A stretch of DNA of 35,873 nt from DASZMJ01 sp035551935 (GCA_035551935.1 DASZMJ010000513.1:1-35873), one strand, 5' to 3'; positions 21,573-30,164 are shown, counted from the stretch's first letter. The notes: a model not told the origin generated them from the sequence alone. Translations and numbers: made by a program.

Positions 21573-24500
21573 ATGGACACCCCGATTCAGGTCGACCTTG
21601 GCCGGATCGCGCAGGACCTTCAGATCCGCCGCGTCCAGGTCGAGAGCGTCGTCCAGTTGCTCGACGAGGGCAACACGGTGCCGTTCATCACCCGCTACCG
21701 CAAGGAGCGGACCGGCAACCTGAACGAGGTCGTCATCCGCGAGGTCCAGCTCCGCGTCGGCCGGCTCCGCGAATTGGCCGAGCGCAAGGAGACCATCCTC
21801 AAGGCCATCGAGGCCCAGGGCAAGCTCACCGACGAGCTCCGCCAGGCGATCCAGGGGGCCGAGAACCCCAAGCGGCTCGAGGACCTATACCTCCCGTACA
21901 AGCCCAAGAAGCGGACCAAGGCGTCCGACGCCCGCGACAAGGGCCTGGAGCCGCTGGCCTTGCGGATCTGGAACCGCGACGAGTCGCTGATCGACCTGAA
22001 CGCCGCCGCGGCCGAGTTCCTCAACCCCGAGAAGGAGCTCGACACCGCCGAGAAGGTGCTCGAGGGGGTCGGCCACATCCTCGCCGAGTCGATCAGCGAG
22101 CTGGCGCCGGTGCGCGAGGCGGCGCGGCGGGTGGTCTGGAAGACGGCCAAGGTCGTCACGACCAAGGCCGAGAACCTGCCCGAGGCCGAGGGGCTGGACT
22201 ACCGCGATTATTTCAACTACTCCGAGCCGGTCCAGCACATCCCGCCGCACCGCGTCCTGGCCATCAACCGCGGCGACAAGGAAGGCCCGCTGAAGGTCAA
22301 GCTCGACGTGCCCCGGCCCGAGCTCGAACGCGCCGTCTTCAACCAGTTGCCGCTGGAAGGGCACCCGCAGGCCGAGTTCTTCACCCGGGCGACCGTCGAC
22401 GCGATCGACCGCCTCCTCCTGCCCAGCCTCGAGCGCGAGGTCCGTCGCGACCTGACGGAGATGGCCGAGCGGCACGCCGTCGAGGTCTTCGCGCGGAACC
22501 TGCGGAGCCTGCTGCTCCAGCCGCCGATCCCCAAGCAGATCGTGCTGGCCATCGACCCCGGCTTCCGCACCGGCTGCAAGGTCGCCGTGCTCGGACCCAA
22601 CGGCAACCTGCTGGCCCACGAGGTCGTCCACCCGCACCCGCCCCAGAACCGCCGCCACGAGGCGAAGCAGGCACTCAAGGAGCTCGTCGGCAAGCACCAG
22701 GTCGGCGTCGTCGCCATCGGCAACGGCACCGCCTGCCGCGAGACCGAGGAGCTGATCGCCGAGATCATCGCCGAGGGGACCCGGTTCCACCACGAGGCCC
22801 TCGGCATCGCCCCCGCGCCCGCCGAGGGCCAGGCCGAGGCCGAGGGCCAGGCCGAGGCCGAGGACCAGGCCCATCCCGAGCCCATGCCGGAGCCCGAATC
22901 CGAACTCGAACCGGCTCCGACGGCCGAGACCCCAGCCCCCGAGGCTCACGCCGAGGCCCCTGCCGAGCCGATCGCCGGGCCCGAGCCGACGCCCGCCGAG
23001 CCCGAGCCGACGCCCGCCGAGCCCGAGCCCGCCCCTGCGGCCGGCGAAGAACCGCACGGCGGCTCCGAGGCCGGGGGCAACGGTACCGCCTCGAACCCCG
23101 CCGACGCCGTCGAGGCCCTCCCGCCCCTCTCCGGCGGCGCGCCCGACGAGGAAGATCACGACCACCACGAGTCGCACCAACCGCCCGCCGAGACCGCCGA
23201 ACCTTCTCCGACCGCCGAGCATGCCGAGCCCGCCCCGGCGGCCGAGATGACCACGGTTGTCGAGGCCCCGCCCGCGGCCGAGCCGACCGAGGTCGCCCCG
23301 CCACCCCCGGCGGCCGAACCCGAGCCGGAGCCGGAGGCTCCTGCCCCGGTCGAGCCGGCCCCCGAAGCGCCGCCGGCCGTCGCCGCGGAAGGGCCGTCGC
23401 AGGACAACGGCCAGGAGCCGGCGATCGGCGAGCCCGAGCCGACGACGGACGAGCCCGAGCCGACGCCCGGCGAGGCCCCGGCGACGGCCGCCGTGGTCAG
23501 CCTGAGCGAGCCCCCCAAGGGGAAGCCCAAGGGCGAGCACGCGCCGCGGCCCCCACGGCCGAAGCAGCCGCCCCCGCCGCCGGCCCCGCACTCGGCCGAC
23601 CCGCAACTGGCGCAGCTCGCCTACGTCATCGTCAACGAGGCCGGCGCCAGCGTCTACTCGGCCAGCCCGGTCGGCCGCGAGGAGTTCCCCGACTTCGACG
23701 CCACCCTCCGCAGCGCCATCTCGATCGGCCGGCGGCTCCAGGACCCGCTGGCCGAGTTGGTCAAGATCGAGCCGCAGAACATCGGCGTCGGCCTGTACCA
23801 GCACGACGTCAACCCGAAGCACCTCAAGGAATCGCTCGAGACGGTCATCGAAAGCTGCGTCAACTTCGTCGGCGTGGACCTCAACACGGCGAGCGTGCCG
23901 CTCTTGCGGCACGTCTCGGGCCTGAACCAGTTGACGGCGCGGCGGATCGTCGAGCGTCGGGCCGAGAAGGGGCCATTCGCGGCCCGCGAGCAGCTCCTGG
24001 AGGTCGACGGCGTCGGCCCGGCGACCTACACGCAGGCGGCCGGCTTCCTGAAGATCCCCGGCGGCGAGAACCCGCTGGACCGGACCTGGGTCCACCCGGA
24101 GAGCTACGGCGTCGCCACCCAGGCGCTGGAGAAGATGGGGTTCGCCCCCGACGTCATCCGCCAGCGGGACCGGTTGCCGGAATTGCACGCGAAGATGAAT
24201 GAGGCCGACGTGCCGACCCTGGCGCAGGAGCTGGCCGTCGGCCGCGAGACCTTGCACGACATCTTCGAGGCCCTGGCTCGCCCCGAGCGCGACCCGCGCG
24301 ACGACCTGCCCAAGCCGATCTTCAAGAAGGGCGTGCTGAAGCTCGAGGACCTCTCGGCCGGCATGGAGCTGAAGGGGACGGTGCTCAACGTCGTCGACTT
24401 CGGCGCCTTCGTCGACATCGGCCTGAAGGACTCGGGGCTCGTCCACATCAGCCAGCTGGCGAACAAGTACATCAAGAGCCCGCACGACGTGGTCAGCGTC

Positions 24501-25139
24501 GGCGACGTGGTCACCGTCTGGGTCCTGGGCGTGGACCAGGAGCGGAAGCGCGTCTCGTTGACGATGGTCAAGCCGGGGACCGAGCGGCCGCGCGGCGAGC
24601 GCGGCGGACGCCGGCCGCCGCAAGGGCAAGGGCAGGGCGAAGGCCGGCCCGGCGGCGAGCGTCGCGGGGGCGGGCCGCCTCGGGGACCTCGCCGCGAAGG
24701 GCCGCCGCCGGCCGGGGCGGGCGCCGGGGGCGAGGCGGCCGGCCGGCCGGGCGAGGGGCGACCGGGCCCGCGCGGGCCGTCGCACGGCGGCCGGGTGTCC
24801 GGGCCGCCGCCGCGGGGCCCGGGGAGTGGCCTGACCCAGAGCGGCCCGAGGCCGTTGCGCGGGCCGGGACGGCCCGCCACCACGCCGGCCCCACGCCCCC
24901 AGGCCGCCCGGCCGTCGAAGCCCGCGACCCCGCCGCCGCCCCTGTCGAAGGACGCGCTGGCGGGCAGCGTGCCGCTCCGCACATTCGGCCAGCTCAAGCA
25001 GTTGTGGCAGGCCCGCGAGGAAGGCCCCGCCGAGGAGGGCGAGGGGGCGCCGCCGGACGCCCCCGAAACCGCCCCGGCGCCCGAAGCCCCGCCGCCGGCC
25101 GAGCCGACGTCCTCGGAGTCGGAGCCGGCGTCGATCTGA
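21573..25139 (+). CDS. tex: Tex-family S1 RNA-binding protein with a large insertion
   Basis: 1188 residues from ATG 21573, against about 720-780 for ordinary Tex. The N-terminal helical domain is standard (VQLLDEGNTVPFITRYRKE, then LEDLYLPYKPKKRTKA). The YqgF/RNase H-like domain begins at about 322 (IVLAIDPGFRTGCKVAVLG, then VVAIGNGTACRETEELI). At about 411 it is interrupted by some 265 residues rich in Pro, Glu and Ala, then resumes at about 679 (LAYVIVNEAGASVYSASPVG, RRLQDPLAELVKI, IGVGLYQHDV). Helix-hairpin-helix motifs follow near 780 and one S1 domain spans about 930-1000 (GTVLNVVDFGAFVDIG). A tail of about 190 residues is Arg/Gly/Pro-rich and includes LRTFGQLKQLWQAREE. Tex proteins bind RNA and affect transcription and translation. 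The start was chosen by homology and the promoter; upstream codons do not look coding. Confidence 0.93.
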   Translation: MDTPIQVDLGRIAQDLQIRRVQVESVVQLLDEGNTVPFITRYRKERTGNLNEVVIREVQLRVGRLRELAERKETILKAIEAQGKLTDELRQAIQGAENPKRLEDLYLPYKPKKRTKASDARDKGLEPLALRIWNRDESLIDLNAAAAEFLNPEKELDTAEKVLEGVGHILAESISELAPVREAARRVVWKTAKVVTTKAENLPEAEGLDYRDYFNYSEPVQHIPPHRVLAINRGDKEGPLKVKLDVPRPELERAVFNQLPLEGHPQAEFFTRATVDAIDRLLLPSLEREVRRDLTEMAERHAVEVFARNLRSLLLQPPIPKQIVLAIDPGFRTGCKVAVLGPNGNLLAHEVVHPHPPQNRRHEAKQALKELVGKHQVGVVAIGNGTACRETEELIAEIIAEGTRFHHEALGIAPAPAEGQAEAEGQAEAEDQAHPEPMPEPESELEPAPTAETPAPEAHAEAPAEPIAGPEPTPAEPEPTPAEPEPAPAAGEEPHGGSEAGGNGTASNPADAVEALPPLSGGAPDEEDHDHHESHQPPAETAEPSPTAEHAEPAPAAEMTTVVEAPPAAEPTEVAPPPPAAEPEPEPEAPAPVEPAPEAPPAVAAEGPSQDNGQEPAIGEPEPTTDEPEPTPGEAPATAAVVSLSEPPKGKPKGEHAPRPPRPKQPPPPPAPHSADPQLAQLAYVIVNEAGASVYSASPVGREEFPDFDATLRSAISIGRRLQDPLAELVKIEPQNIGVGLYQHDVNPKHLKESLETVIESCVNFVGVDLNTASVPLLRHVSGLNQLTARRIVERRAEKGPFAAREQLLEVDGVGPATYTQAAGFLKIPGGENPLDRTWVHPESYGVATQALEKMGFAPDVIRQRDRLPELHAKMNEADVPTLAQELAVGRETLHDIFEALARPERDPRDDLPKPIFKKGVLKLEDLSAGMELKGTVLNVVDFGAFVDIGLKDSGLVHISQLANKYIKSPHDVVSVGDVVTVWVLGVDQERKRVSLTMVKPGTERPRGERGGRRPPQGQGQGEGRPGGERRGGGPPRGPRREGPPPAGAGAGGEAAGRPGEGRPGPRGPSHGGRVSGPPPRGPGSGLTQSGPRPLRGPGRPATTPAPRPQAARPSKPATPPPPLSKDALAGSVPLRTFGQLKQLWQAREEGPAEEGEGAPPDAPETAPAPEAPPPAEPTSSESEPASI

Positions 25140-25190
25140 CGCGGGACGGCCGGCGCGGGATTCGCATCAACAGGATCGAAAGGATCGCCC

Positions 25191-25218
25191 TTGGCCGGCC
25201 GAGACGGCCGGCTACAAT
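25191..25218 (+). promoter_or_regulatory. Promoter candidate for the ABC permease-ATPase operon
   Basis: TTGGCC (25191-25196), a 16-base spacer, TACAAT (25213-25218). The -10 matches 5 of 6 consensus bases. It lies between the Tex stop and the permease ATG at 25313, so the transporter operon probably has its own promoter. Confidence 0.5.
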
Positions 25219-25312
25219 CCGAGCAAGGGCCTCGCGGGGACCGATGGCCGGCCCCCGCGACCGTTTCGCCCGCGACGCCTGTCTGTCTGGAAAGGAGCGC
25301 CGGGACCGCATC

Positions 25313-26548
25313 ATGTGGACTTTCGCCTGGCGGAACCTCCTGACCCGCCCCTTGCGCACGGCCCTGGCCCTCGTCGGCCTGTCGATCCCGATCCTCGGCG
25401 TGCTCGGCCTGTTCAGCCTCTCCAACGGCCTGCGGAACCTCGTCGGCGATACCCTGGGCAAGATCCAGGGGGTGATGGTCGTCCGCGAGAACGCGCCGAC
25501 GCCGGTCTTCAGCACGTTGCCGGCCGGCCTCGCCAAGACCCTCCGCGCCCTGCCCCACGTCCGCGACGTCGCCCCCGAAGTGCTCCAGGTCGCCCCCGAG
25601 ATCGAGGGCCGCGGCGTGATCCAGAAGCTCAGTGCGTTGGCCGGGGGCGGCCGGAAAGCCGCGCAGTCGTTGCTCGACCAGCCGATCATCCAGGGGCAAG
25701 ACATCCCGGCGCACGCCAACCTCCGCAGCGCCGTCTTCCCCTCGCACCTGCTGCCGCCGGATAAGGGAGGGGGTCGGTTCCTCAGGACGATCGACGAGGG
25801 CCGGCCGCACATCGTCGTCAGCAAGAAGATCGCCGAGATGTACCGCAACAAGGACGGCCGCGCAAAGAAGGTCGGCGACTCGCTCCTGATCGCCGGCAAG
25901 CCGTTCGAGATCATCGGCATCTACCGGACGAACTCGATGTTCCTCGACGTGATGATCATCATGGACATCACGACGGCGCGGCGGCTCCTGGGGATCTCCG
26001 ACGACACGGTCTCGAGCTTCTACGTCGAGGCCACCGACCCCGGCAAGGTCGAGCAGGTCTCGGCGGCGATCGAGCAGGCGGTCAAGGAGCCGCGGGTCGA
26101 CGCGCGGACGATGGGGGAGTTCACGGCGAACTTCGGCCGGATCTGGGGCCAATTCGACACGATCCTGATGATGGCCGTCAGCCTCGCGCTGGTCGTCGGC
26201 GTCGTCGGCATCATCAACACGATGCTGATGAGCACGACCGAGCGGTTCACCGAGTTCGGCGTGTTGCGCACCAACGGCTGGTCGAAGTCGAACGTGCTCA
26301 CGCTGGTGACGGTCGAGAGCGCCGCGTTGGGCCTGCTCGCCGGCCTGATCGGCTGCCTGCTGGCCACGTCGGGGACGGCGCTGGCCAACCCGTTCATCGG
26401 CGAGGGCTTGAAGCTGTCGATCACGCCGGAGATGCTCGGCATGGGCCTGGCGTTGTCGGTCGTGATGGGTACCCTCGGCGGCCTCTATCCCGCCTGGCGC
26501 GCCGCCGGCCTCGTGCCGATGGACGCGATCCGCCAGGGGGCGCGGTGA
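25313..26548 (+). CDS. MacB/FtsX-type ABC transporter permease
   Basis: 411 residues from ATG 25313, where AAAGGAG lies about 15 bases upstream. Topology is that of MacB/LolC permeases. A first helix follows the short motif MWTFAWRNLLTRPLRTALA (helix LALVGLSIPILGVLGLFSL). A large periplasmic domain of about 240 residues follows, containing VMVVRENAPTPVFS and IVVSKKIAEMYRNKDG. Three C-terminal helices (ILMMAVSLALVVGVVGIINTM, ESAALGLLAGLIGCLLA, GMGLALSVVMGTLGGLY) enclose the FtsX motif STTERFTEFGVLRTNGWS, and it ends YPAWRAAGLVPMDAIRQG. With the ATPase gene 31 bases downstream it forms a half-transporter that would dimerise. Substrates of this type include lipoproteins, peptides and macrolides, or the complex works by transmitting force across the membrane. 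No adaptor gene is adjacent. Confidence 0.9.
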   Translation: MWTFAWRNLLTRPLRTALALVGLSIPILGVLGLFSLSNGLRNLVGDTLGKIQGVMVVRENAPTPVFSTLPAGLAKTLRALPHVRDVAPEVLQVAPEIEGRGVIQKLSALAGGGRKAAQSLLDQPIIQGQDIPAHANLRSAVFPSHLLPPDKGGGRFLRTIDEGRPHIVVSKKIAEMYRNKDGRAKKVGDSLLIAGKPFEIIGIYRTNSMFLDVMIIMDITTARRLLGISDDTVSSFYVEATDPGKVEQVSAAIEQAVKEPRVDARTMGEFTANFGRIWGQFDTILMMAVSLALVVGVVGIINTMLMSTTERFTEFGVLRTNGWSKSNVLTLVTVESAALGLLAGLIGCLLATSGTALANPFIGEGLKLSITPEMLGMGLALSVVMGTLGGLYPAWRAAGLVPMDAIRQGAR

Positions 26549-26579
26549 CCGCACACGGCCGGCCGGGGAGACCGCCTCG

Positions 26580-27263
26580 ATGATCGAGGTCCACGACGTC
26601 CGCAAGTCGTTCAAGAGCGGCGACCGCACGGTCGAGGCGTTGCGCGGGATCACCTGCAAGATCCCGCGCGGCCGCTGCGCGTTCATCGTCGGGCCGTCGG
26701 GCTCGGGCAAGAGCACCTTGCTCTATCTGCTCGGGGCGCTGGACCGGCCGACCTCGGGCACGATCGTCGTCGAGGATCGCGACCTGACGGCGATGACCGA
26801 CGCCGAGCAGGACGCCTACCGCCGCGACAAGGTCGGCTTCATCTACCAGGCGTTCAACCTGATCAACAACCTCTCGGCCGTCGACAACGCCCTCGTCTCG
26901 TACATCCCCCGCGGCGTGACGCCCGAGCTGCGCCGCAAGGCCGCCGAGCTGCTCACGGAGGTCGGCCTGGGCGACCGGCTCGACCACCGCCCGCGGCAAC
27001 TCTCCGGCGGCGAGATGCAGCGAGTCGCGATCGCTCGGGCCCTGATCAAGGACCCGGTGCTCGTCCTGGCCGACGAGCCGACCGGCGAGCTCGATTCCAA
27101 GACCGGCGACGAGATCTACCGCATCCTCCGCCGCCTCCAGCGCGAGCACCAGAGCACCCTCGTCGTCGTCACCCACGACCGCCGCTTCATCACCCCCGAC
27201 GACCTCGTCCTGGAGATCCAGGACGGCCACCTCCTCGACGGCCACCACGAGCGGCGGAATTGA
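26580..27263 (+). CDS. MacB/LolD-type ABC transporter ATPase
   Basis: 227 residues from ATG 26580, 31 bases after the permease stop. All ABC motifs are present: Walker A GPSGSGKST (38-46), Q-loop in GFIYQAFNLI, signature LSGGEMQR (141-148), Walker B VLVLADEPTGELDSKTG (about 160-176) and the H-loop His in VVVTHDRR (about 199). The Asn-Leu after the Q-loop and the TGELDSKT D-loop are typical of the LolD/MacB subgroup. It is cytoplasmic and drives the neighbouring permease. TGCCGCAAGCGGCA (27288-27301) just downstream can form a short hairpin and may be a weak terminator. Confidence 0.93.
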   Translation: MIEVHDVRKSFKSGDRTVEALRGITCKIPRGRCAFIVGPSGSGKSTLLYLLGALDRPTSGTIVVEDRDLTAMTDAEQDAYRRDKVGFIYQAFNLINNLSAVDNALVSYIPRGVTPELRRKAAELLTEVGLGDRLDHRPRQLSGGEMQRVAIARALIKDPVLVLADEPTGELDSKTGDEIYRILRRLQREHQSTLVVVTHDRRFITPDDLVLEIQDGHLLDGHHERRN

Positions 27264-27384
27264 GGGCTTATCTCGTGTTAGTCGTCATGCCGCAAGCGGC
27301 ACCCTGAGGCCTTGAAAATGGGCAGGCTACCGGCGACTCGGCAACTCAACAGGGCCCAGTTTCATAGCAGGGAGTGGGACACTG

Positions 27385-27996
27385 TTGGACCGAGCGGCAT
27401 TTGCTCATAGACTACTGCACGCCGTCATCGGGTCTCTCGCCGAATTCCGTCGGCAGATACCCGATGAGTCGCCGTATGCGTTCGCCCTCATCCTGGGCCA
27501 GTGCGGCAACTACCTCGGTTATGCTGTCGCCACCGAGGAAGGCTTACGACGGGTCGCTTCCAATTACGCCGCGATGGGATATCGCTATCGAGGGCGTGAG
27601 TGGGAGAAGTTCGATAACCAAGAGCGCCTCGCCGCGTGGCTCCGTTGGGCCAACCCGGACGATGGCTGGCGGTATGGTGACTTCCCCGAGACTTTCGAGA
27701 TCGCCGATGCCCTTACCCTCTTGGTCCAGGCCGGGGCGTTCGGCGTCGACGCCGAGGAGCTGGAGGAGTTCTGCACGAATGTCCTTGCCGAGCTGCGGTC
27801 GGACACCGCCTGGCTGGGGGTCTTATCCGGCGTTCGGGTGGTCGTCGGCGTGACCTCCGGCGAGGACCCGCGTGATTTCCTCCGAACAGCGACGAGGGCC
27901 AACGAATATCGTTCCGTCCGGCAGCTCTGGGCGGAATACTGGCGCGGCGAGCAATTGAACGCTCGGATAATGGCGCCGCGCTCGGGGCCAGCATGA
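27385..27996 (+). CDS. DUF4303-like protein
   Basis: 203 residues from TTG 27385, with GGGAGTGGG about 9 bases upstream. No better ATG exists in frame near the start. The pattern SPYAFALILGQCGNYLGYAVATEEGL, split as SPYAFALILGQ and YAVATEEGLRR, then YRYRGREWEKFD and AWLRWANPDDGWRYGD, resembles DUF4303 proteins, which often occur as immunity-like or SMI1-neighbouring proteins. No signal peptide or membrane span is seen. Its base composition is clearly lower in G+C than the ABC genes before it, which suggests a separate origin. It is convergent with the HigBA-like module. Function unknown. Confidence 0.65.
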   Translation: MDRAAFAHRLLHAVIGSLAEFRRQIPDESPYAFALILGQCGNYLGYAVATEEGLRRVASNYAAMGYRYRGREWEKFDNQERLAAWLRWANPDDGWRYGDFPETFEIADALTLLVQAGAFGVDAEELEEFCTNVLAELRSDTAWLGVLSGVRVVVGVTSGEDPRDFLRTATRANEYRSVRQLWAEYWRGEQLNARIMAPRSGPA

Positions 27997-28012
27997 GGTC
28001 GGGGCGGGGTGG

Positions 28013-28045
28013 CCGGGCCAGGGCGAGCGCAGCGAGCAGGCCCGG
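28013..28045. terminator. Hairpin between convergent genes
   Basis: CCGGGCC (28013-28019) and GGCCCGG (28039-28045) pair around AGGGCGAGCGCAGCGAGCA. It sits in the 64-base gap between the convergent DUF4303-like and antitoxin genes. The GGCGAGCGCAGCGAGC loop resembles a REP-type unit seen in planctomycetes. A shared bidirectional terminator is plausible. Confidence 0.4.
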
Positions 28046-28060
28046 GGCACTGTGGCGATC

Positions 28061-28417
28061 TCAAGCGTTCTGGACCCGGGTCGTCGCCCGACCTTCGGGC
28101 CGGGCCGGCCGGATGATGATCTCGACGTCGCGGCCGAGGGCGTTGAGGAAGCGAAAGAGTCGACCTGTGGGAAACCGGCTGAGCTCGCCGCGCAAGAGGG
28201 CGGTCAACTCCGCTCGCGATATGCCGAGGACGGATGCTGCCCGCGCCTGATCGAGCTTCCGCTCGGCGACGATCTCGCCGATCTGTCGGGCCAGCTCCGC
28301 CCTGGCTAGCATCTCCTCGGGATCGTCGAATCCGAGGTCGGCGAACACGTTGCCGCTGCCCTCGACGATCGCTTCCCGATCGTCAGCTTTCGCCGCCCGC
28401 GCGTCGTCGAGACTCAT
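28061..28417 (-). CDS. XRE-type HigA-like antitoxin
   Basis: 118 residues from ATG 28417. An N-terminal segment with SGNVFADLGFDDPEEMLARA precedes a helix-turn-helix (ARQIGEIVAERKLDQARAA, then LGISRAELTALLRGELS) and the ending FRFLNALGRDVEIIIRPA. This layout is characteristic of the XRE antitoxins paired with phage-Gp49/HigB-like toxins. It should neutralise the toxin encoded just upstream and repress the operon. The start lies 35 bases inside the 3' end of the toxin gene, so the two are translationally linked, with the toxin first as in higBA. Confidence 0.88.
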   Translation of the reverse strand: MSLDDARAAKADDREAIVEGSGNVFADLGFDDPEEMLARAELARQIGEIVAERKLDQARAASVLGISRAELTALLRGELSRFPTGRLFRFLNALGRDVEIIIRPARPEGRATTRVQNA

Positions 28418-28769
28418 GGTGTTCCTCCGCTATCCTCAGGCGGCGACGGATCATCTCCCGGTCTGCTTGCGGAGTCTTGATTCCCGCCTTGGACTTCTTC
28501 TGGAAGGCGTGGAGGATATAGACCGCCTCCGCGAATCGGACCGTGTAGATGAGCCGGAAGGCGTTCCCGTGGTGGCTCGCGACGACCTCCAGGACCCCCG
28601 CGCCACCGAAGCCTCTCAGCACCTTGGCATCGACGTGCCTACCGCCGTTCTGGGCCAGCCAGAGGGCGAAGCCGAAGACCTGCCGGACCTCCCGAGGTAG
28701 GGCCAGCAGGTCGTCCCGGCTGGACCCGACCCAGAAGAGAGGCCGAGGCGTGGGAGTCCCGACGCTCAT
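28383..28769 (-). CDS. HigB/Gp49-like (DUF891) toxin
   Basis: 128 residues from ATG 28769, with no strong ribosome-binding site. Family hallmarks: PLFWVGSSRDDLLALPREVR, VFGFALWLAQNGGRH, VLRGFGGAGVLEVVASHHGNA, FRLIYTVRFAEAVYILHAF and QKKSKAGIKTPQADREMIRR. The conserved Lys-rich FQKKSKxGxxTP segment is intact. Members are ribosome-dependent mRNA interferases, acting in the cytoplasm and blocked by the partner antitoxin. It lies 67 bases downstream of the sigma-factor gene on the same strand. The full length and the intact motif contrast with the damaged RelE-like toxin at 6522. Confidence 0.9.
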   Translation of the reverse strand: MSVGTPTPRPLFWVGSSRDDLLALPREVRQVFGFALWLAQNGGRHVDAKVLRGFGGAGVLEVVASHHGNAFRLIYTVRFAEAVYILHAFQKKSKAGIKTPQADREMIRRRLRIAEEHHESRRRAGGES

Positions 28770-28836
28770 CGATCGCCAAGGTGGAGTATGACGAAGGACG
28801 CCGAGGCCGACAAGTTCGCGGAGATCGCTCGCCCGC

Positions 28837-29673
28837 TCAATCGGCCAGGAACGTGGCCGAGAGCTTGCCGAGGGCCTCGTTCTCGATCTGGCGGACGCGC
28901 TCGCGGGTCAGGCCGAGCGACTCGCCGATCTCCTTGAGGGTCTTCGGCGGGGTGTCGTTGAGGCCGAACCGCATGCGGAGGACGGTGGCTTCGCGCTTGT
29001 CCATCTCGTTGAGCCGGTGCAGGACGAGCTTGAGGTTGTCGGCCTCGACCATCTCGACGTCCGGGGCGCGGGTGCGCTCGTCCATGAGCATCTCGCCGAG
29101 GCTCCAGCCGTTCTCGGGCTGGTCGGTCTGCGGCACGAGGTTGTAGACCTTGATCGCCTTCTTGACGATCGCCAGCTTCTTCTTGGGCAGCTCCAACGCC
29201 CGCGCGATCTCCTCGACCGTCGGCGGCCGGCCGAGGCTGTCCTGCAATTCGGCCGCGGCCCGGCGCCACTTGCAGAGCAGCTCGACCATGTACGCCGGGA
29301 TCCGGATCGGCTTGGCCGTGTTGACCAGGGCCCGCTTGATCGATTGCTTGATCCAGTAGCTGGCGTACGTGCTGAACCGGGTGCCGACCTCGGGGTCGAA
29401 CCCCTCGACGGCGCGGAGCAGCCCGAGGTTGCCCTCCTCGATGAGGTCCTGCAACGCCAGCCCCTTACCGACGTAGCCGCGCGCAATATTGACGACCAGG
29501 CGCAGGTTGGCCCGGACCATCCGGTCCCTCGCCGACTTGTCCCCGTCGGCGATCCGGTGCGCCAGCATCTTCTCCTCGTCCGCGGTCAGGAGGGCCATCT
29601 CGTTGATCTCCCGGAGATACGTCTCCAGGGGGCTCTGGACCGTGTCGCGGCGATGTCGGCGAATTCGAGCCAT
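28837..29673 (-). CDS. RpoD/SigA-related sigma-70 factor (group 2-like)
   Basis: 278 residues from ATG 29673, which has GAGGA about 6 bases upstream. Codons above it are Asp/Arg-rich and not conserved-looking. Regions in order: 1.2 (SPLETYLREINEMALLT), 2 (RANLRLVVNIARGYVGKG, LQDLIEEGNLGLLRAVEGFD, FSTYASYWIKQSIKRAL), 3 (RPPTVEEIARALELPKKKL) and 4 (LRMRFGLNDTPPKTLKEIG, LTRERVRQIENEALGKL). The lack of region 1.1 and the short length mark it as a group 2 alternative form rather than the primary sigma. Its strong regions 2.4 and 4.2 predict recognition of TTGACA/TATAAT-like promoters. It may serve stress or stationary-phase genes, but nothing here shows when. Confidence 0.93.
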   Translation of the reverse strand: MARIRRHRRDTVQSPLETYLREINEMALLTADEEKMLAHRIADGDKSARDRMVRANLRLVVNIARGYVGKGLALQDLIEEGNLGLLRAVEGFDPEVGTRFSTYASYWIKQSIKRALVNTAKPIRIPAYMVELLCKWRRAAAELQDSLGRPPTVEEIARALELPKKKLAIVKKAIKVYNLVPQTDQPENGWSLGEMLMDERTRAPDVEMVEADNLKLVLHRLNEMDKREATVLRMRFGLNDTPPKTLKEIGESLGLTRERVRQIENEALGKLSATFLAD

Positions 29674-30103
29674 GAGGATCCTCGTCGGGTCGATCTCGAG
29701 GGTCGTGTCGTGTCGTCTCGTCTCGATCGTCTCGATGCGGGCCGGATCGGGCCATGCCCTCCCCGTCCCCGGAGTCAAGCGGTCGCCAGGCGGCCCGGAG
29801 GTCACGCAATCCGCCGCGGTCGGGCCGGCCCCGCCGTCCCGTCCCGCCCCACCCCGGCCGAAACCCCGGACCCCTCGCCCCCACGATCACCTTCTGTATC
29901 GGACCCCGGTGCTTGTGAATTTAGGAGGGTTTGAGAATTTGGGAACTCTTCATAAAATGTCGGACATAGCAGGTATGGCGGCTCTGCGTCTTCGGCGGTC
30001 CACAAAGATCGGGAGGGCCCGAGGGGATAGGCAGGGGACCCCTCGCGGCCGACGAAACCCAACCCGCTCGAAGAACCGATCACGTCGACGACGAGATTAC
30101 TAT
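29674..30103. other. Long divergent intergenic region with a low-GC patch
   Basis: 430 bases upstream of the sigma gene. 29690-29740 is built of repeated GTCGT/CTCGT units. 29905-29960 is A+T-richer with a near-duplicate pair (GAATTTAGGAGGG and GAATTTGGGA). Open frames here have no ribosome-binding site or recognisable motif, and I support no gene. Confidence 0.5.
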
Positions 30104-30123
30104 CTTGCAACAATGATTGCAAG
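30104..30123. promoter_or_regulatory. CTTGCAA-N6-TTGCAAG palindrome (operator candidate)
   Basis: Perfect 7-base arms (30104-30110 and 30117-30123) around CAATGA, in A+T-rich DNA just upstream of the promoter candidate at 30165. The size and spacing are those of a dimeric repressor site, but no regulator is known for it. Confidence 0.35.
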
Positions 30124-30164
30124 CAATTTCCGCGCGGTCTTTTCAATCGATCCGGCCGGGGCCA

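Noticed and set aside
22980..23040. GAGCCGACGCCCGCCGAGCC repeats as a possible CRISPR or minisatellite
   Set aside because: They are in-frame codons for EPTPAEPEP within the Tex insertion, with no spacer structure.
21885..24785. 966-codon minus-strand open frame opposite tex
   Set aside because: It reads as Leu/Gly/Arg-rich sequence antisense to conserved Tex motifs and has no recognisable domain.
29802..30146. 114-codon minus-strand frame upstream of the sigma-factor gene
   Set aside because: No ribosome-binding site, no domain-like sequence and mixed composition. I treat it as intergenic.
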